Source of the DNA: Cololabis saira
Taxonomy: Eukaryota > Chordata > Actinopteri > Beloniformes > Belonidae
Length of the DNA stretch: 64,000 bases
Direction of reading: 5' to 3'
NCBI RefSeq assembly: GCF_033807715.1
Contig: NC_084591.1
Coordinates: forward strand, 26,223,090 to 26,287,089
Under the pieces are notes generated by a model that saw only the letters and a program-made list of their open reading frames with translations, made no database searches and was not told the DNA's origin. Each line of letters begins with the position of its first letter. Positions within the stretch are counted from its first letter, which is position 1. Of the stretch, positions 10,386 to 20,400 are shown one piece after another. The position numbers were made by a program, and so were the translations under genes.

Positions 10386-13329
10386 TTCATGTTATTTTAA
10401 TTTTCTTTAGAAGCATCTGTTGTTTTTTACCAATTATTTAATATTTATTATGGCATTAAGGACACTACACACTGGTGGAGAATGACTACCTGCTAGAATT
10501 AACAATGTAAACTTGTTCATCTATATGATCTTTAAATGCTGGTGTTAGACAATTGACTTGTGTCGTAGATTTAAAGTCATAGGAACGTATTGATGAATAA
10601 GCGATCCAGTTTCCTTACTGGAAACTGAGATTTTCCTGTTTCACGTAGGTTTTTGGGAGAGTAACCAACAATAGGGACTAAATAGCTTTATGTCAAGCTG
10701 CTGCTGCTTCTTTCATAAGACCAAACCAAGAGAATATCCCTTTAATATCCCCGTGACAGCTTTCAGATTTATGTTGCATCACTGGGAGATAAATCTCCCC
10801 CCTGCTTTTTAAAAAGAGCACTGGCTTAGCTGACAAAATATACTGCAGCAATGCAAGACAATATGCGTGGAGTCAGTGTAAAATTACTGATAATCATACC
10901 CTTTAGGAATAATTCATCACTAACCACCCTCAGACATTAATCCAATTTTAGGGTCATTGATGAGTCAAAAACATGCAATTTAAGATCTTTGTTTCACTGC
11001 TAGTCATGAAGTCGGTTTAATACATATAACACTATCCTGCTCACTTAATACTAATGTCACTTCAATTTGGACGTATGTTGATATATTCATCGAGACAATA
11101 ATTTGATTTGTTTAATTATCTTTTAGATTTGAGTGACTGTCGTACTTTTACGCTCAGATGTTGTACTTCTCTCAAAACTCAAAACTTTGCTGTCATACTC
11201 CAAAAGCCCCAGCATGTGAGCAAGAGTGCTCCGTTAAACTCAAAACCTCCCTTTTGCTCCCAGATTTACTGTGTCACATACAAATGTCTTTTACTCCTCT
11301 GTGGTTTCAGGCATTCTGCTCTTTCGCTGCCATCGGAAGACAAAAAGCTAAAATCCAGGAATGGAGCTTTAATACAGAGGAAGCCAGAGTACAAAGGGAA
11401 ACCCTCCAATTGGAGTGCAGAACATTTGCACATGCAGCAGCGGATCTGAGTGCAGAGATGCAGAAGCAGAACATAATTTAGCACATAGACACATTTCTGG
11501 AGTGCACGGGCAGAGTCTTGAGGTAGAGCAGTACATTATGCAAGGGGGAAAACACACAAAACATCTACATTATTATTATTTTTGCTTTGTTTTTCTTAAT
11601 AAATATATTCATTTACACACCCCTTCATGATTGCACTAATAAGTCATTACTTGACTGTAGTGGTTTAGCACACATGCAGGGTTAAGTGTTTGTGTCCCAT
11701 TACGTTTTGTGGAGCATGCTCCAAAGCACTTCACAGTTGGTTGCCTTTCAGCTGTAATCATTTCAGTTATTTCTTTGTAGCGTCATCCTACTCACCCTTT
11801 CTGTCTGATTTCAGGCTCTCTTCCCTGGACTGTTCACTAATGCCGTTACACTTTTCTTTTTTTTTTTTTTTTTTTTTCCCATTTCATCTTTAAGAACAAA
11901 CTCCCCTCTGTCACGTCAGAGTCATCAGTTCCTCCAGAGTCTTGATTTGCCCCGTTCAAGCAAATGCAGCAGTGCCGACAGAATCCTGTTACTCTTAGGG
12001 ACAGATTTGTGTAGACTGGAATGTGTTCTTTAGGCTACTGGCAATCAGTATCATGTAGGCGGAGAGTCCCACTGAGCGCTGACAAATGTGTCTAAGTCCC
12101 AGAAAGGACAGCACTGATGTAGGATGCGTTGGGTCTGATTTAATGGCCTTTGTTCCTTCATGTGATCAATGAGGCTGATGGGAACCCATACCACCATGAA
12201 CTGAATATTTCCCGCGTAGATGTGGATCCCGTAGTCATGAGGAACAAATCTTAATCATGTGAAATGCTGCCTTCTTAAGATTTCAATATGCAGATAAATA
12301 CACTTGAGTTTGTTTTTTTTCTTCAGTTTTTTTTGTCAGGAGTGAATGAACTGTTAAATTGCTGGTACAAGGCATCGTCTGCATGTGAGACTAAACATCC
12401 TCCAAAAACACCCTGGCCAAGAGGAAAATCAGGCACATTCTTCATTCATTTTTAATAACTAAACTTAAAAGAACCCTTTACAAACTGTAAGACTTGTGAT
12501 GTTTTGTACTGTCTACTGACTGTGTTCGCTCGGTAACCCTTATTTCATGTCTTTATAATGCACATTTTACCTAGGAAGTTTTAAGACAAGGGAATTCCTT
12601 AGGTACATAAAATCAAAATACTGATACTTTATACTGATACATAATAATCACTAGATGTGAATTGAAAGCACATATAAGTATTACAGTTATATTACTTGAG
12701 TTGGCCTGGTGTTCTGATGGTGCATGTAACAGCAGAGTTTAGCTTTATTCAGCACTTTTAAGTCAATCACCTCTTTTCACTTCAGATGCCACTAAAGCAA
12801 GTTCTTGTCAAGTAACTTGAGCAGCATAGACTGACTGATGAGTGAACTAAGTTGATGAACAACCCAAAGAGCAAGACGTCAGCTCAGTATAGTTGCCACC
12901 TTCCTCTTTCTGTGTACTGATTAATCTAGTGGTAGATGTCTGACGCTTCACAATTGTGTGATGAATTCACACATTTCTTCATTGGTTTCATTCATTCATT
13001 GAATTTGGTTGTAGTTTACTTGCTGCAATAGCGACAAAAGAAGTTACCATCCACATATCTTTTTAAAAGTGGGAAGCTATTTTGGCATGTTTAAATTTGC
13101 AGGTGTCATGTCATCAGCAGATAGGCATTCAAAGCTTGGAGGTCCTGCTTGGAATTTCCTCCTCACTGCCCTAAACCCTGACACAACATGCAAAATGCCT
13201 TGCTCACCTCCAGCTTACATACTTTTACTCTTCATATTTTGTCTTTGTTTTATATAGCTGATCTCATCTCTGACCTCCCATTTCCCCCCGATGAAGTAAA
13301 ATTGCTGAATATGTGTAGTCAAAGGAGAA
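10386..13329. other. non-coding, upstream of tspan9
   Basis: AT-rich sequence with a long T-run at about 11857-11877. Several open frames of about 60-110 codons around 11.1-11.6 kb overlap one another in different frames and show no family motif, so I treat them as chance. No promoter or exon is recognisable. Confidence 0.55.
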
Positions 13330-14181
13330 AACAGTGATGGGCTTAATAAAGACACGAGCAGTGGAGAGGAGGAGCTCTGAGTCTTACTGCAGCTGCTGCA
13401 TTGGCTATCTGCTCAGCAGTGGGGAGGGGCTGAGGTAGAGGGAGAGAGAAAGGGAGACTGGGGAAGGAGGGCAACGCTCTTGTAGGGAGATAGGGAATGC
13501 CCGTTAGTTGAGTCTGCCGATAATAGCACATCAGCCAGTGTGCTGTTATAGGGGGAGCAGAGCGCAGGCAGTGCGGAGGACTTGGCTACTGAGAGCGGAA
13601 TGGCTCACTAGAGAGGACAGGATCTGTCAGAAAGAGACGGACACAGATAGAGCACGTGAAGAGAGAGTGCATCAGCACATGTAGAGAAGAAGAGGACTGA
13701 GAAAGAGCAGGATATTGGCAGGAGAAGAGGAGAGGTAAAAGTTATCCAGTCAGCAAGAGAGCGCGGAGCGGCTGAGAGTCACTGGGGTCTCGCAGCCAGG
13801 CACATCAATAAGCAGCGCAAGGAGGAGAGTGATATTACAGGAGGGAGCACTGCAACTTCTTCCCAGAAAAAAGCAGCAAGGGTAACGCTTCTCAAAGGAC
13901 TCTCCTGCACAGCTTACTTCAGGATTATCAGAGCAAGGCAGCGGCACTGAACAGAAGACACTTGCATGCACCAAACGTACCTGTGCAGCTCAAGTTCAAC
14001 TCACAGAGACTTTCTGAGGTGGACGTAGTGGTGAAGCTGCGTGCCTTTTTTTTTCACCTTTACTGCTTCAAAGTGCGAAGGAGTAGAGATTCGGAGCGCA
14101 AGTTGTTTTGTCCTGTCATCTCAGAGACTATGTTAGACTGTGCGTCAGAGAGCTCCGTATCATCAGCTGCAGCCCCAGAGC
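13330..14181 (+). promoter_or_regulatory. putative tspan9 promoter and 5' leader region
   Basis: Immediately upstream of the tspan9 start the sequence changes character. 13360-13760 is strongly purine-rich (GAGAGA/GGAGAAG) and 13900-14430 becomes GC- and CpG-richer than the flanking tens of kilobases. Such composition is usual for a vertebrate 5' exon with its promoter. A weak TATA-like TTATAG occurs near 13546 but is not convincing. A stop (TAG, 14134-14136) closes the frame that later leads into tspan9. The transcription start cannot be placed from sequence alone. Confidence 0.4.
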
Positions 14182-14487
14182 ATGGAGAAGTCCAGCAGTG
14201 AGGAGTCAGCCATTCACCGCAGCCCCTCCGTAGATAGCCGTGACTCTGATTTTCCTCAAGCCTCCACGTCTGGTCGCCCATTTGGCGGCCGCGGCTTCAC
14301 TGCCGGCGCTTTCTACGGCTCCACAGGGCCGCGCAAAAACGCACAGCAGGGACAAGCTGGAGCGGCAGCTGACGCCAGTGCCGGAGACAAGTCCAACAAC
14401 AAGTACAGCTCCCCCAAAGGCAGCAAATACGTGGTCTTTTACCTGGATCTATCATTTGTGTTCCTTTTAGAATTCAAGAAGTGCAAC
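14182..14487 (+). CDS. possible in-frame N-terminal extension of tspan9
   Basis: An ATG at 14182 in strong Kozak context (A at -3, G at +4) opens 102 codons that run without a stop straight into the tspan9 ATG. The predicted segment is Ser/Gly/Ala-rich and polar (MEKSSSEESAIHRSPSVDS..., then GRPFGGRGF), followed by a short hydrophobic stretch VVFYLDLSFVFLLEF just before the normal tetraspanin start. Codon third positions are GC-rich up to about 14432, like real coding sequence, and become AT-rich afterwards. Against it, known tetraspanin-9 starts at the later methionine, and a plausible splice acceptor (14461-14470) lies between. It could be real coding sequence of an alternative isoform, an upstream open reading frame in the leader, or chance. 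I do not recognise a homologue. Confidence 0.35.
14453..14470 (+). other. candidate splice acceptor before tspan9 start
   Basis: CATTTGTGTTCCTTTTAG ends in a pyrimidine-rich tract plus AG, 17 bases before the tspan9 ATG. If used, the tspan9 start exon would begin at 14471 and join an upstream non-coding exon, as tspan9 genes often have. In that case the frame upstream would not be part of that transcript. Confidence 0.4.
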
Positions 14488-14550
14488 ATGGCGAGAGGCT
14501 GCCTTTGCTGCTTGAAGTATATGATGTTCGTCTTCAATCTCATCTTTTGG
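14488..14550 (+). CDS. tspan9: tetraspanin-9, first coding exon (partial gene)
   Basis: Encodes exactly 21 residues, MARGCLCCLKYMMFVFNLIF plus W, which correspond to the start of vertebrate tetraspanin-9 (I recall Leu rather than Val at position 15 in mammals). It carries the juxtamembrane cysteines C5, C7 and C8, typical palmitoylation sites, then KYMMF and the first half of transmembrane span 1. The exon ends in phase 0 after Trp and is followed by a consensus donor GTAAGT at 14551. The ATG has A at -3 and G at +4. Tetraspanin-9 is a four-span plasma-membrane protein that organises tetraspanin microdomains. The remaining spans, the large extracellular loop and the CCG motif must lie on later exons, which I could not find in this window; vertebrate tspan9 introns are very long. 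The paralogue TSPAN4 fits less well (MARACLQ start). Confidence 0.88.
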
Positions 14551-15468
14551 GTAAGTAGCTCATTATCTTTTTCTTACTTTTTCTTGCATGGTTGCTGACA
14601 TTTCATCCTGTTGATGGGGTTGTTGTATGGCATCTGAGATTAGGCTGACAAAGCATGAGGGATTCCATATAATTTTACATGTAAAAGCTTAGTGTTTAAT
14701 ACTTTTTTTTTCTTTTTTTTATGTCATACAGGAAACAGTACTGTATGACACAATGATGGCTGTCAGGGCAATCATGCGTTTCTAATTACATCAGCGTGTT
14801 TATGCTTATTCCTCTCTGTGCAAGTTACTATTCCTGGATGCTATGACAGAGTGTGTGGCATTGCACCAGGCCTCCTTTTGTATTTAGCGGGGTGTCATTT
14901 ACAGTGAACGTGGAGCTGAATTGCACAGGTTTTTTATGCAAGTGATAGAATACTGTGGGGAAATAGCTAGGCTTGTTGGCGATACATTCATGGGATTGGA
15001 TTTGCGTGCTTCACTTTACCATTTACTCTTCAATGAAGCCTTGATCAACAGTAGAGCAACTGCAGCATCTATCGTAATGAAATTATGCAACTGCAATGAT
15101 CAAATCCAAAGACTTAATTGTCTTTTAAATGTATAGTTTACACCGACAGTAGTAATTCTGTTTGTACTCTCTTTTTTTTTTCATTCTTTGTAAGTATGCA
15201 GCAGGTTGTGCGGCGTGTACCCATGCACGGGCGATACTTGTACACGTGGGCATCCTTTGAATGTTTACAGAATGGATTATAACGCTTATGGGTTATGGGG
15301 GAAAAGGCTTTTGTGTGGATGCAGTGAAGCGTTAAGTGTAAAAACATCCCAACAGTGGGGACTCCATCAACCAAGGCCCATAATATTATTGTACGTATGG
15401 AGCCCTGTTAACTGGGACACAGTGGTGGCATTAGCCTGAGCACAGCTGTGAGCAGAGTAGTATTTAAA

Positions 15469-15469
15469 A

Positions 15470-15508
<39 letters not shown>

Positions 15509-15523
15509 ATACACATACACACA
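15469..15523 (+). repeat. (CA)n microsatellite, interrupted
   Basis: A pure CA run of about 11-12 units, flanked by ACATAC/CACATA imperfect units on both sides. Intronic. Confidence 0.95.
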
Positions 15524-15909
15524 GGGTTTCCACATCAAATCCAAATCTATCCTACTACCTATTCCATATATAAAAACAGACACTATATCTGCTGGCCAAA
15601 CTCATGACTGAAGGTGTGGACCATTCTGCTACTGGATGACATTGCCTTGATTCAATGGATATATCTTAACCCAGATCACAGAGGCAGCGATGAGAGCGAT
15701 GGGCAGATATACAAAAAAAAGCTTTATATTGTCCCTCAGTGTTTGTCTAATGGGATGGATGGGTCATGATGAGTTCATTATGCCAGACATTGACTTAGTG
15801 TGATCCTCAACTCAGTAAGCCCCAGTAAGTGTGAGAGCCCCAATAAGTAGCAAGTTCTGATGTCACTACCGTTTCAACTGGATGTCATTTATTGAGTGGT
15901 TAGATTACT

Positions 15910-15938
15910 CACACACACAGACACACACACACACACAA
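15910..15938 (+). repeat. (CA)n microsatellite, short
   Basis: About 14 CA units with one AG interruption. Intronic. Confidence 0.9.
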
Positions 15939-16994
15939 TACTGGGTGTTTGTTAGAGCAAAACCTAAATGGGTTGAAATGGAGTACAACTGTGTAATGGC
16001 ATTAAAATTGTTTTAATTTGGAAAAAAAATGCTTTGCGGGTTGCTGCTTCTACTCTTTTGGCATGATGTTAGCCACCTGGCCAAATTCAATTTCCCACCA
16101 CTTTCAAGCTATTTGGGACACTGCTTTGAATAGATGTGGACAGAACTTTCTCTGTTGTACATTCATGTAATAAGAAAACAGGCTAAAAGTTGCACACATC
16201 ATAAAACGCTCTCTGCTGATTCCTGGGTACGGCGGCTCAAACCTGTACTTGACGCGCGACAAACACGGGGCCACCATAAGTCTCCTCTGTTATCTTGTCT
16301 AGCTCCACTGATGATAGATCAGAAGCTGACGAAGTGCATATAGGTCAGTTTTTAGCAGAGGTTACAAAGTCATTAATCCACTTGCTCCTTAAGAGCCAGT
16401 CCCGGGAGGATTTGCGTGAGGGCTTTTACAACCCTGAGTCTTTCCAGGCTCAGTTTATGCTGAACCCGCCTCAGTGGTGAAACCCCTCCGCTAATAACTG
16501 GCTGCTGCACGCCACTAATACGAAGGTAGAAAAGAGGATTTGGATTTTAAGGCCTCCCGTAGACATGGTGCCTGGGCTCTTGGAAGTAGTTCACAGTTGT
16601 CCTGAGAATATGCAGAAGCTTTCTCTTTTGTGCATGAGTGTGCTTGCCTCATGGGAGGGGGCATAAGGAACTTGAAATGGCTGTGAAATGTTCTACAGCA
16701 CAACTCACCCCCCTGCTGAGCACTAATTGAATTTTTACCCAGTCAATGCTCATATGATGACAAACCACCATACATTCTTTAATTCCAATACATTGATACT
16801 ATTGTCTTCCTCTTCCTACTACATCATTTTAATGACATTTCAACAAGCTTCCCATGGTAAGAGGGTGAGGTAATATGGCAGCTCAGCCAGCATGACAGTT
16901 TGCAGATCATCGGGAGTCACGCGGAAGTGTGGATTCTGGGGCAACGGCTCCAGTTTGATAGTGAAAAGTGCAATAAAGGGTTCAGTCATCAGTG

Positions 16995-17416
16995 AAGGCG
17001 GAAATATGGTTCTGCATCAAAACTGCGCTGTGCCTACGGCGTGTGGTTTTCGTCCACGCAGACCACACGCCGTCACCTGCGCCGTCACTGACGTGCACCT
17101 CCCGAAAATTGTAACTACGTGCCGAGCGACGCAGACCACACGCAGACGGAGAGGGCTGTGATTGGTTCACTTGGGAGCAACGCATTTCCGGTTTCCGGTT
17201 TGAAGCAGTCGTGAACTTTAAGGGCTCTTTTCTTCGTTTGTGTGATTTTTTTTTATTTTGGTTTTTTGAAGAAAGAAAAAGATTGCTAACTAGCGGTCGC
17301 GGGGTTACTGCACCGCGACCAAATGGAGAGACGGTGAAGTCCGAAGGGTTCAATACGGCGTCCCGGCTGCGGCGTGTGCTCTGCGTTGGTGTGACGCAGA
17401 AGCTTAATTCAGCCTT
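16995..17416. mobile_element. MITE-like inverted-repeat element, Harbinger-type ends
   Basis: The terminal inverted repeats are AAGGCGGAAATATGGTTCTG on the left and AAGGCTGAATTAAGCTTCTG read inward from the right, about 17 of 21 positions matching. The interior is CpG-rich, with ACGGCGTGTGG, CCACACGCCGT and GCGTTGGTGTGACGCAGA blocks like those in the element at 9536-9662. It is bordered by a 3-base TGA on each side (shared with the outermost A of the repeats), and farther out by a 16-base near-perfect direct repeat (16978-16993 and 17420-17435). The 163-codon minus-strand open frame across it is arginine-rich translation of the GC-rich repeat and has no family motif. Non-autonomous. Confidence 0.65.
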
Positions 17417-17435
17417 GAGGGGTTCAGTCTTCAGT

Positions 17436-20400
17436 CGGATATTGTACCCAAGCACTCTGGCTGTCACCCTCAAAACCTTAAAGTCCCCAAATCTGAGGAC
17501 GTTGATAAGAGAATGCTAGGATGAGCAAAATAGGCTTAGGGTTCATAGGGGTAAGGGTGAGATGTATGTTGTATCTGGTCACCCGTAGGACTGTAATGTC
17601 CCTGGCACTCAGTTACCAAAGCTGGACTTGAGGTTGGCTCTTAACATCTAACATCTCATCTGAAAACTGATGTAGTTCAGTAATCAGACACCAGGTACCC
17701 CACATGTCTTTTCAGTCTTACAGGGCTCACTCCACAGTCACACATAAGATATCCGCCTTCCTCAGAAGTGCAGTCACCGTCCACTGCTCGGAGCTCACTC
17801 TGGTAACTTGAAACACAAGGTAAACAGTGGCAGGCACTCCAGGCATCTCCATACATGCGCTCATCATTAGCCCCCCTTCTCCAGCAGTTGTCCGTGACCA
17901 TCTGGCTTCTCTTTCTTATGAGGGATTAGAAGAGTCTGGGCTGCGGGGGGGAGTTTCGGGCAAATTATAGCAGTATTGGGCTGTGCAGTTCAGGATTGAG
18001 GGCGAAGCTCTTTCGGAAAGCTCAATGCGAAAGCCAACATCATCTAAGCAAATGTCCTTTGCACTATGACAATGTTTGACAAAGTGCAATTTACTTGGGA
18101 AGAGAATCTGTTGTGTTGCCTTTCCCAAACTCACTTTCAGAGTCTGTTCGACCAGCTTTACAGGGTAATTGATGTTAAGTCTTATTGGTGCCAGTCTAGA
18201 AAGCGTATCATTGCTGGTGTTCTTGCTGGGAGCAAGGATTTCATCTTATTATTGTGTAGTGCTCTTTCAGTACTCAAAGCATCCACTGCTAAACTAATTC
18301 AGTATTCACTTGGCTGTGCACTGCTGTTTTTATTTACCTTGCCCAGTAACACTGAACATTTATAATGTAAGATGCAAAAATGGAGTAGAAACTCCTCTCA
18401 GTTTACCAGATCACAAGCAGCATCATTTTGTACCGTGAAAGACAGGTCATACGGTAAATGCATGGGCCCACCCCAGCCGTGTCATTATCATGTCGTATCA
18501 AACTTTGTTTAATATTCATCTGTAAAGAGAAAGCATCAATTCCTGTCCTACAGAAACAAGAGCAGTAGTATCAAACCTGGTCTTCTGTGAGAGCGGGAGA
18601 AAACCAAATGTGTTTAACATTCATGAATTCCTATGCTTACTTAGGGGATTGCTGGAGGATTTATAAACCATTTGGTCCAAGGGACCAAAAGATTAGGTTC
18701 ACTATCGATTTAATCACTGAATTTGACTTTTAAGGTTTCAGATATACCTGTGCTTTAATGCTACAAAGAACTATAGACAGACTTAGAGTGGTTTGTAAGA
18801 AGCGTGAGTTCAAAAGTATGTGTGAACGTCTGACTTTATATATTCATCCAAACCACTTCTTTGCTTTATCTTGGACTGGAACACCCTGGGGTTTCAGTCT
18901 AAGCAGCTCAAGCAATTTGCCTGTTTTTTTATTATATTGGTTTGTGAAAAGCTCAGTCATCAGTAATGGCCCAAGAGACTGCATTATAGTAAACAACTTT
19001 ACTTTTTACTTCTCTTTTATCACAAATAGATGTGCTTAACTCCATCAGTCACTGACAGGCTGAACAAGGAAACTGGTACATAGATGAGACTTGGGTTCGC
19101 TCATGACGAAGAATGTATGTGAAACTGTCAAATGAATATATTTATTTAAATCAATCAAACAACTGTGAACGCTTGGTACTTGAGCTGATTCGAAATGGCA
19201 AAAAAAAGAATAAAAAAAAAGATCAGTCTTAACCTGGCTGTCTTACCTCATTTATAAAGTCAACATCTCTTCTGGAGAAAATAAACAATCACAGCTGCAT
19301 GTTTTCAGAATCCTATTTGTGTCATAGTTTTATCTTAACATTTTCTCCAATATATTTGTAAAAACAACAATGATATATTCATATAAATTGTGTTCAAGTA
19401 TTGGATTTAATGTTTCCAATACAGGAACTCAGGCATTTTACAGGTTAGTTGACCTGCTTGGTAGATGTAGATGTCTCCATGGATGTTCATTTGTCCACTA
19501 GATTATTTTGGAGATTCTTTTAATTTGCACCTCTCTCTCCAGCTGCTTCGATCTCCGTGTTGTTTCGTGCCTCTCAGCTCATTAGCTCATGTTGCATATC
19601 AGTTGGGATGTGGAGCTGCTGTGTTTCACTCTAGGGGGTTAAGGTAATACAGCAGGAGAGCTGGAGGAGCATTTTGCACTTCAGTGCAGTTGGGAGGTGG
19701 TGCTTTTCCAGGGAAATTAAGATCCTGAACCCATCTCTGATCCCTGTTTGAATGTGATGGGATTTTTTTCTTTTTTCCAGTGAGTAAATAATTTAGTATA
19801 GAGCTTTTTAAAAAAGCCTCCTCACACTGTATATCCATTTCAAGTCATAGAAAATTCATTTTAAAAATTTCAATATCAAAAAGAACATTTTATACTTTCT
19901 TATAAGACTGATGTCTCTCAGACAAGCTGATAAATTCAGCTGTGCAATCAGGGTGCGCCCACTGTTCACATCAAGCATGAGACCGGGGGATCAGTGGATT
20001 TCAGTTATTTTCAATCAGAGTTTTTGTGGTCGCTACAACTGCAAAAAACATTAAAAGAGTAACCACTTATCAGATAAATGTATTGAAATACATTATACAG
20101 AAATATGGCCCTTTGCTTTCTTACATTTAAAACTATATGCTTCAAGCTCTGTTTTGAGCACCAGCTGCCACTGGTCTTAGCTGTGTGGTGCTGATTTTTA
20201 GAAACAGGTGAACCATTCAGATGCATCTAACAAAACAGTAGCTGTGAGGAACAGGAGCTGCAGCACATTGACTACCTCATCCATCGTGTTTCTTTACTCA
20301 TTTGTGCTGCACTGGGGCTAGTATGGAGCCAATGATCTCATATGACCTTTTAGCTTTGACCATGAAAGGCACCTTAACGCTAGATTATAGAGACAAAGAG

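Larger units (their letters stand above)
14551..16977 (+). other. tspan9 intron, start, with CA repeats
   Basis: Begins with the donor GTAAGTAG. Contains dinucleotide repeats (listed separately) and otherwise AT-rich sequence. No second tetraspanin exon is visible: I looked for the glycine/cysteine-rich segment that follows the first exon in the family and did not find it. Confidence 0.6.

Noticed and set aside
11108..11630. Cluster of overlapping open frames on both strands
   Set aside because: Several frames overlap in the same stretch without any motif; composition is ordinary and no splice pair makes a sensible exon.
16982..17473. 163-codon minus-strand frame rich in Arg and Ser
   Set aside because: It coincides with the CpG-rich inverted-repeat element, where stop codons are rare because of GC content. 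There is no motif.
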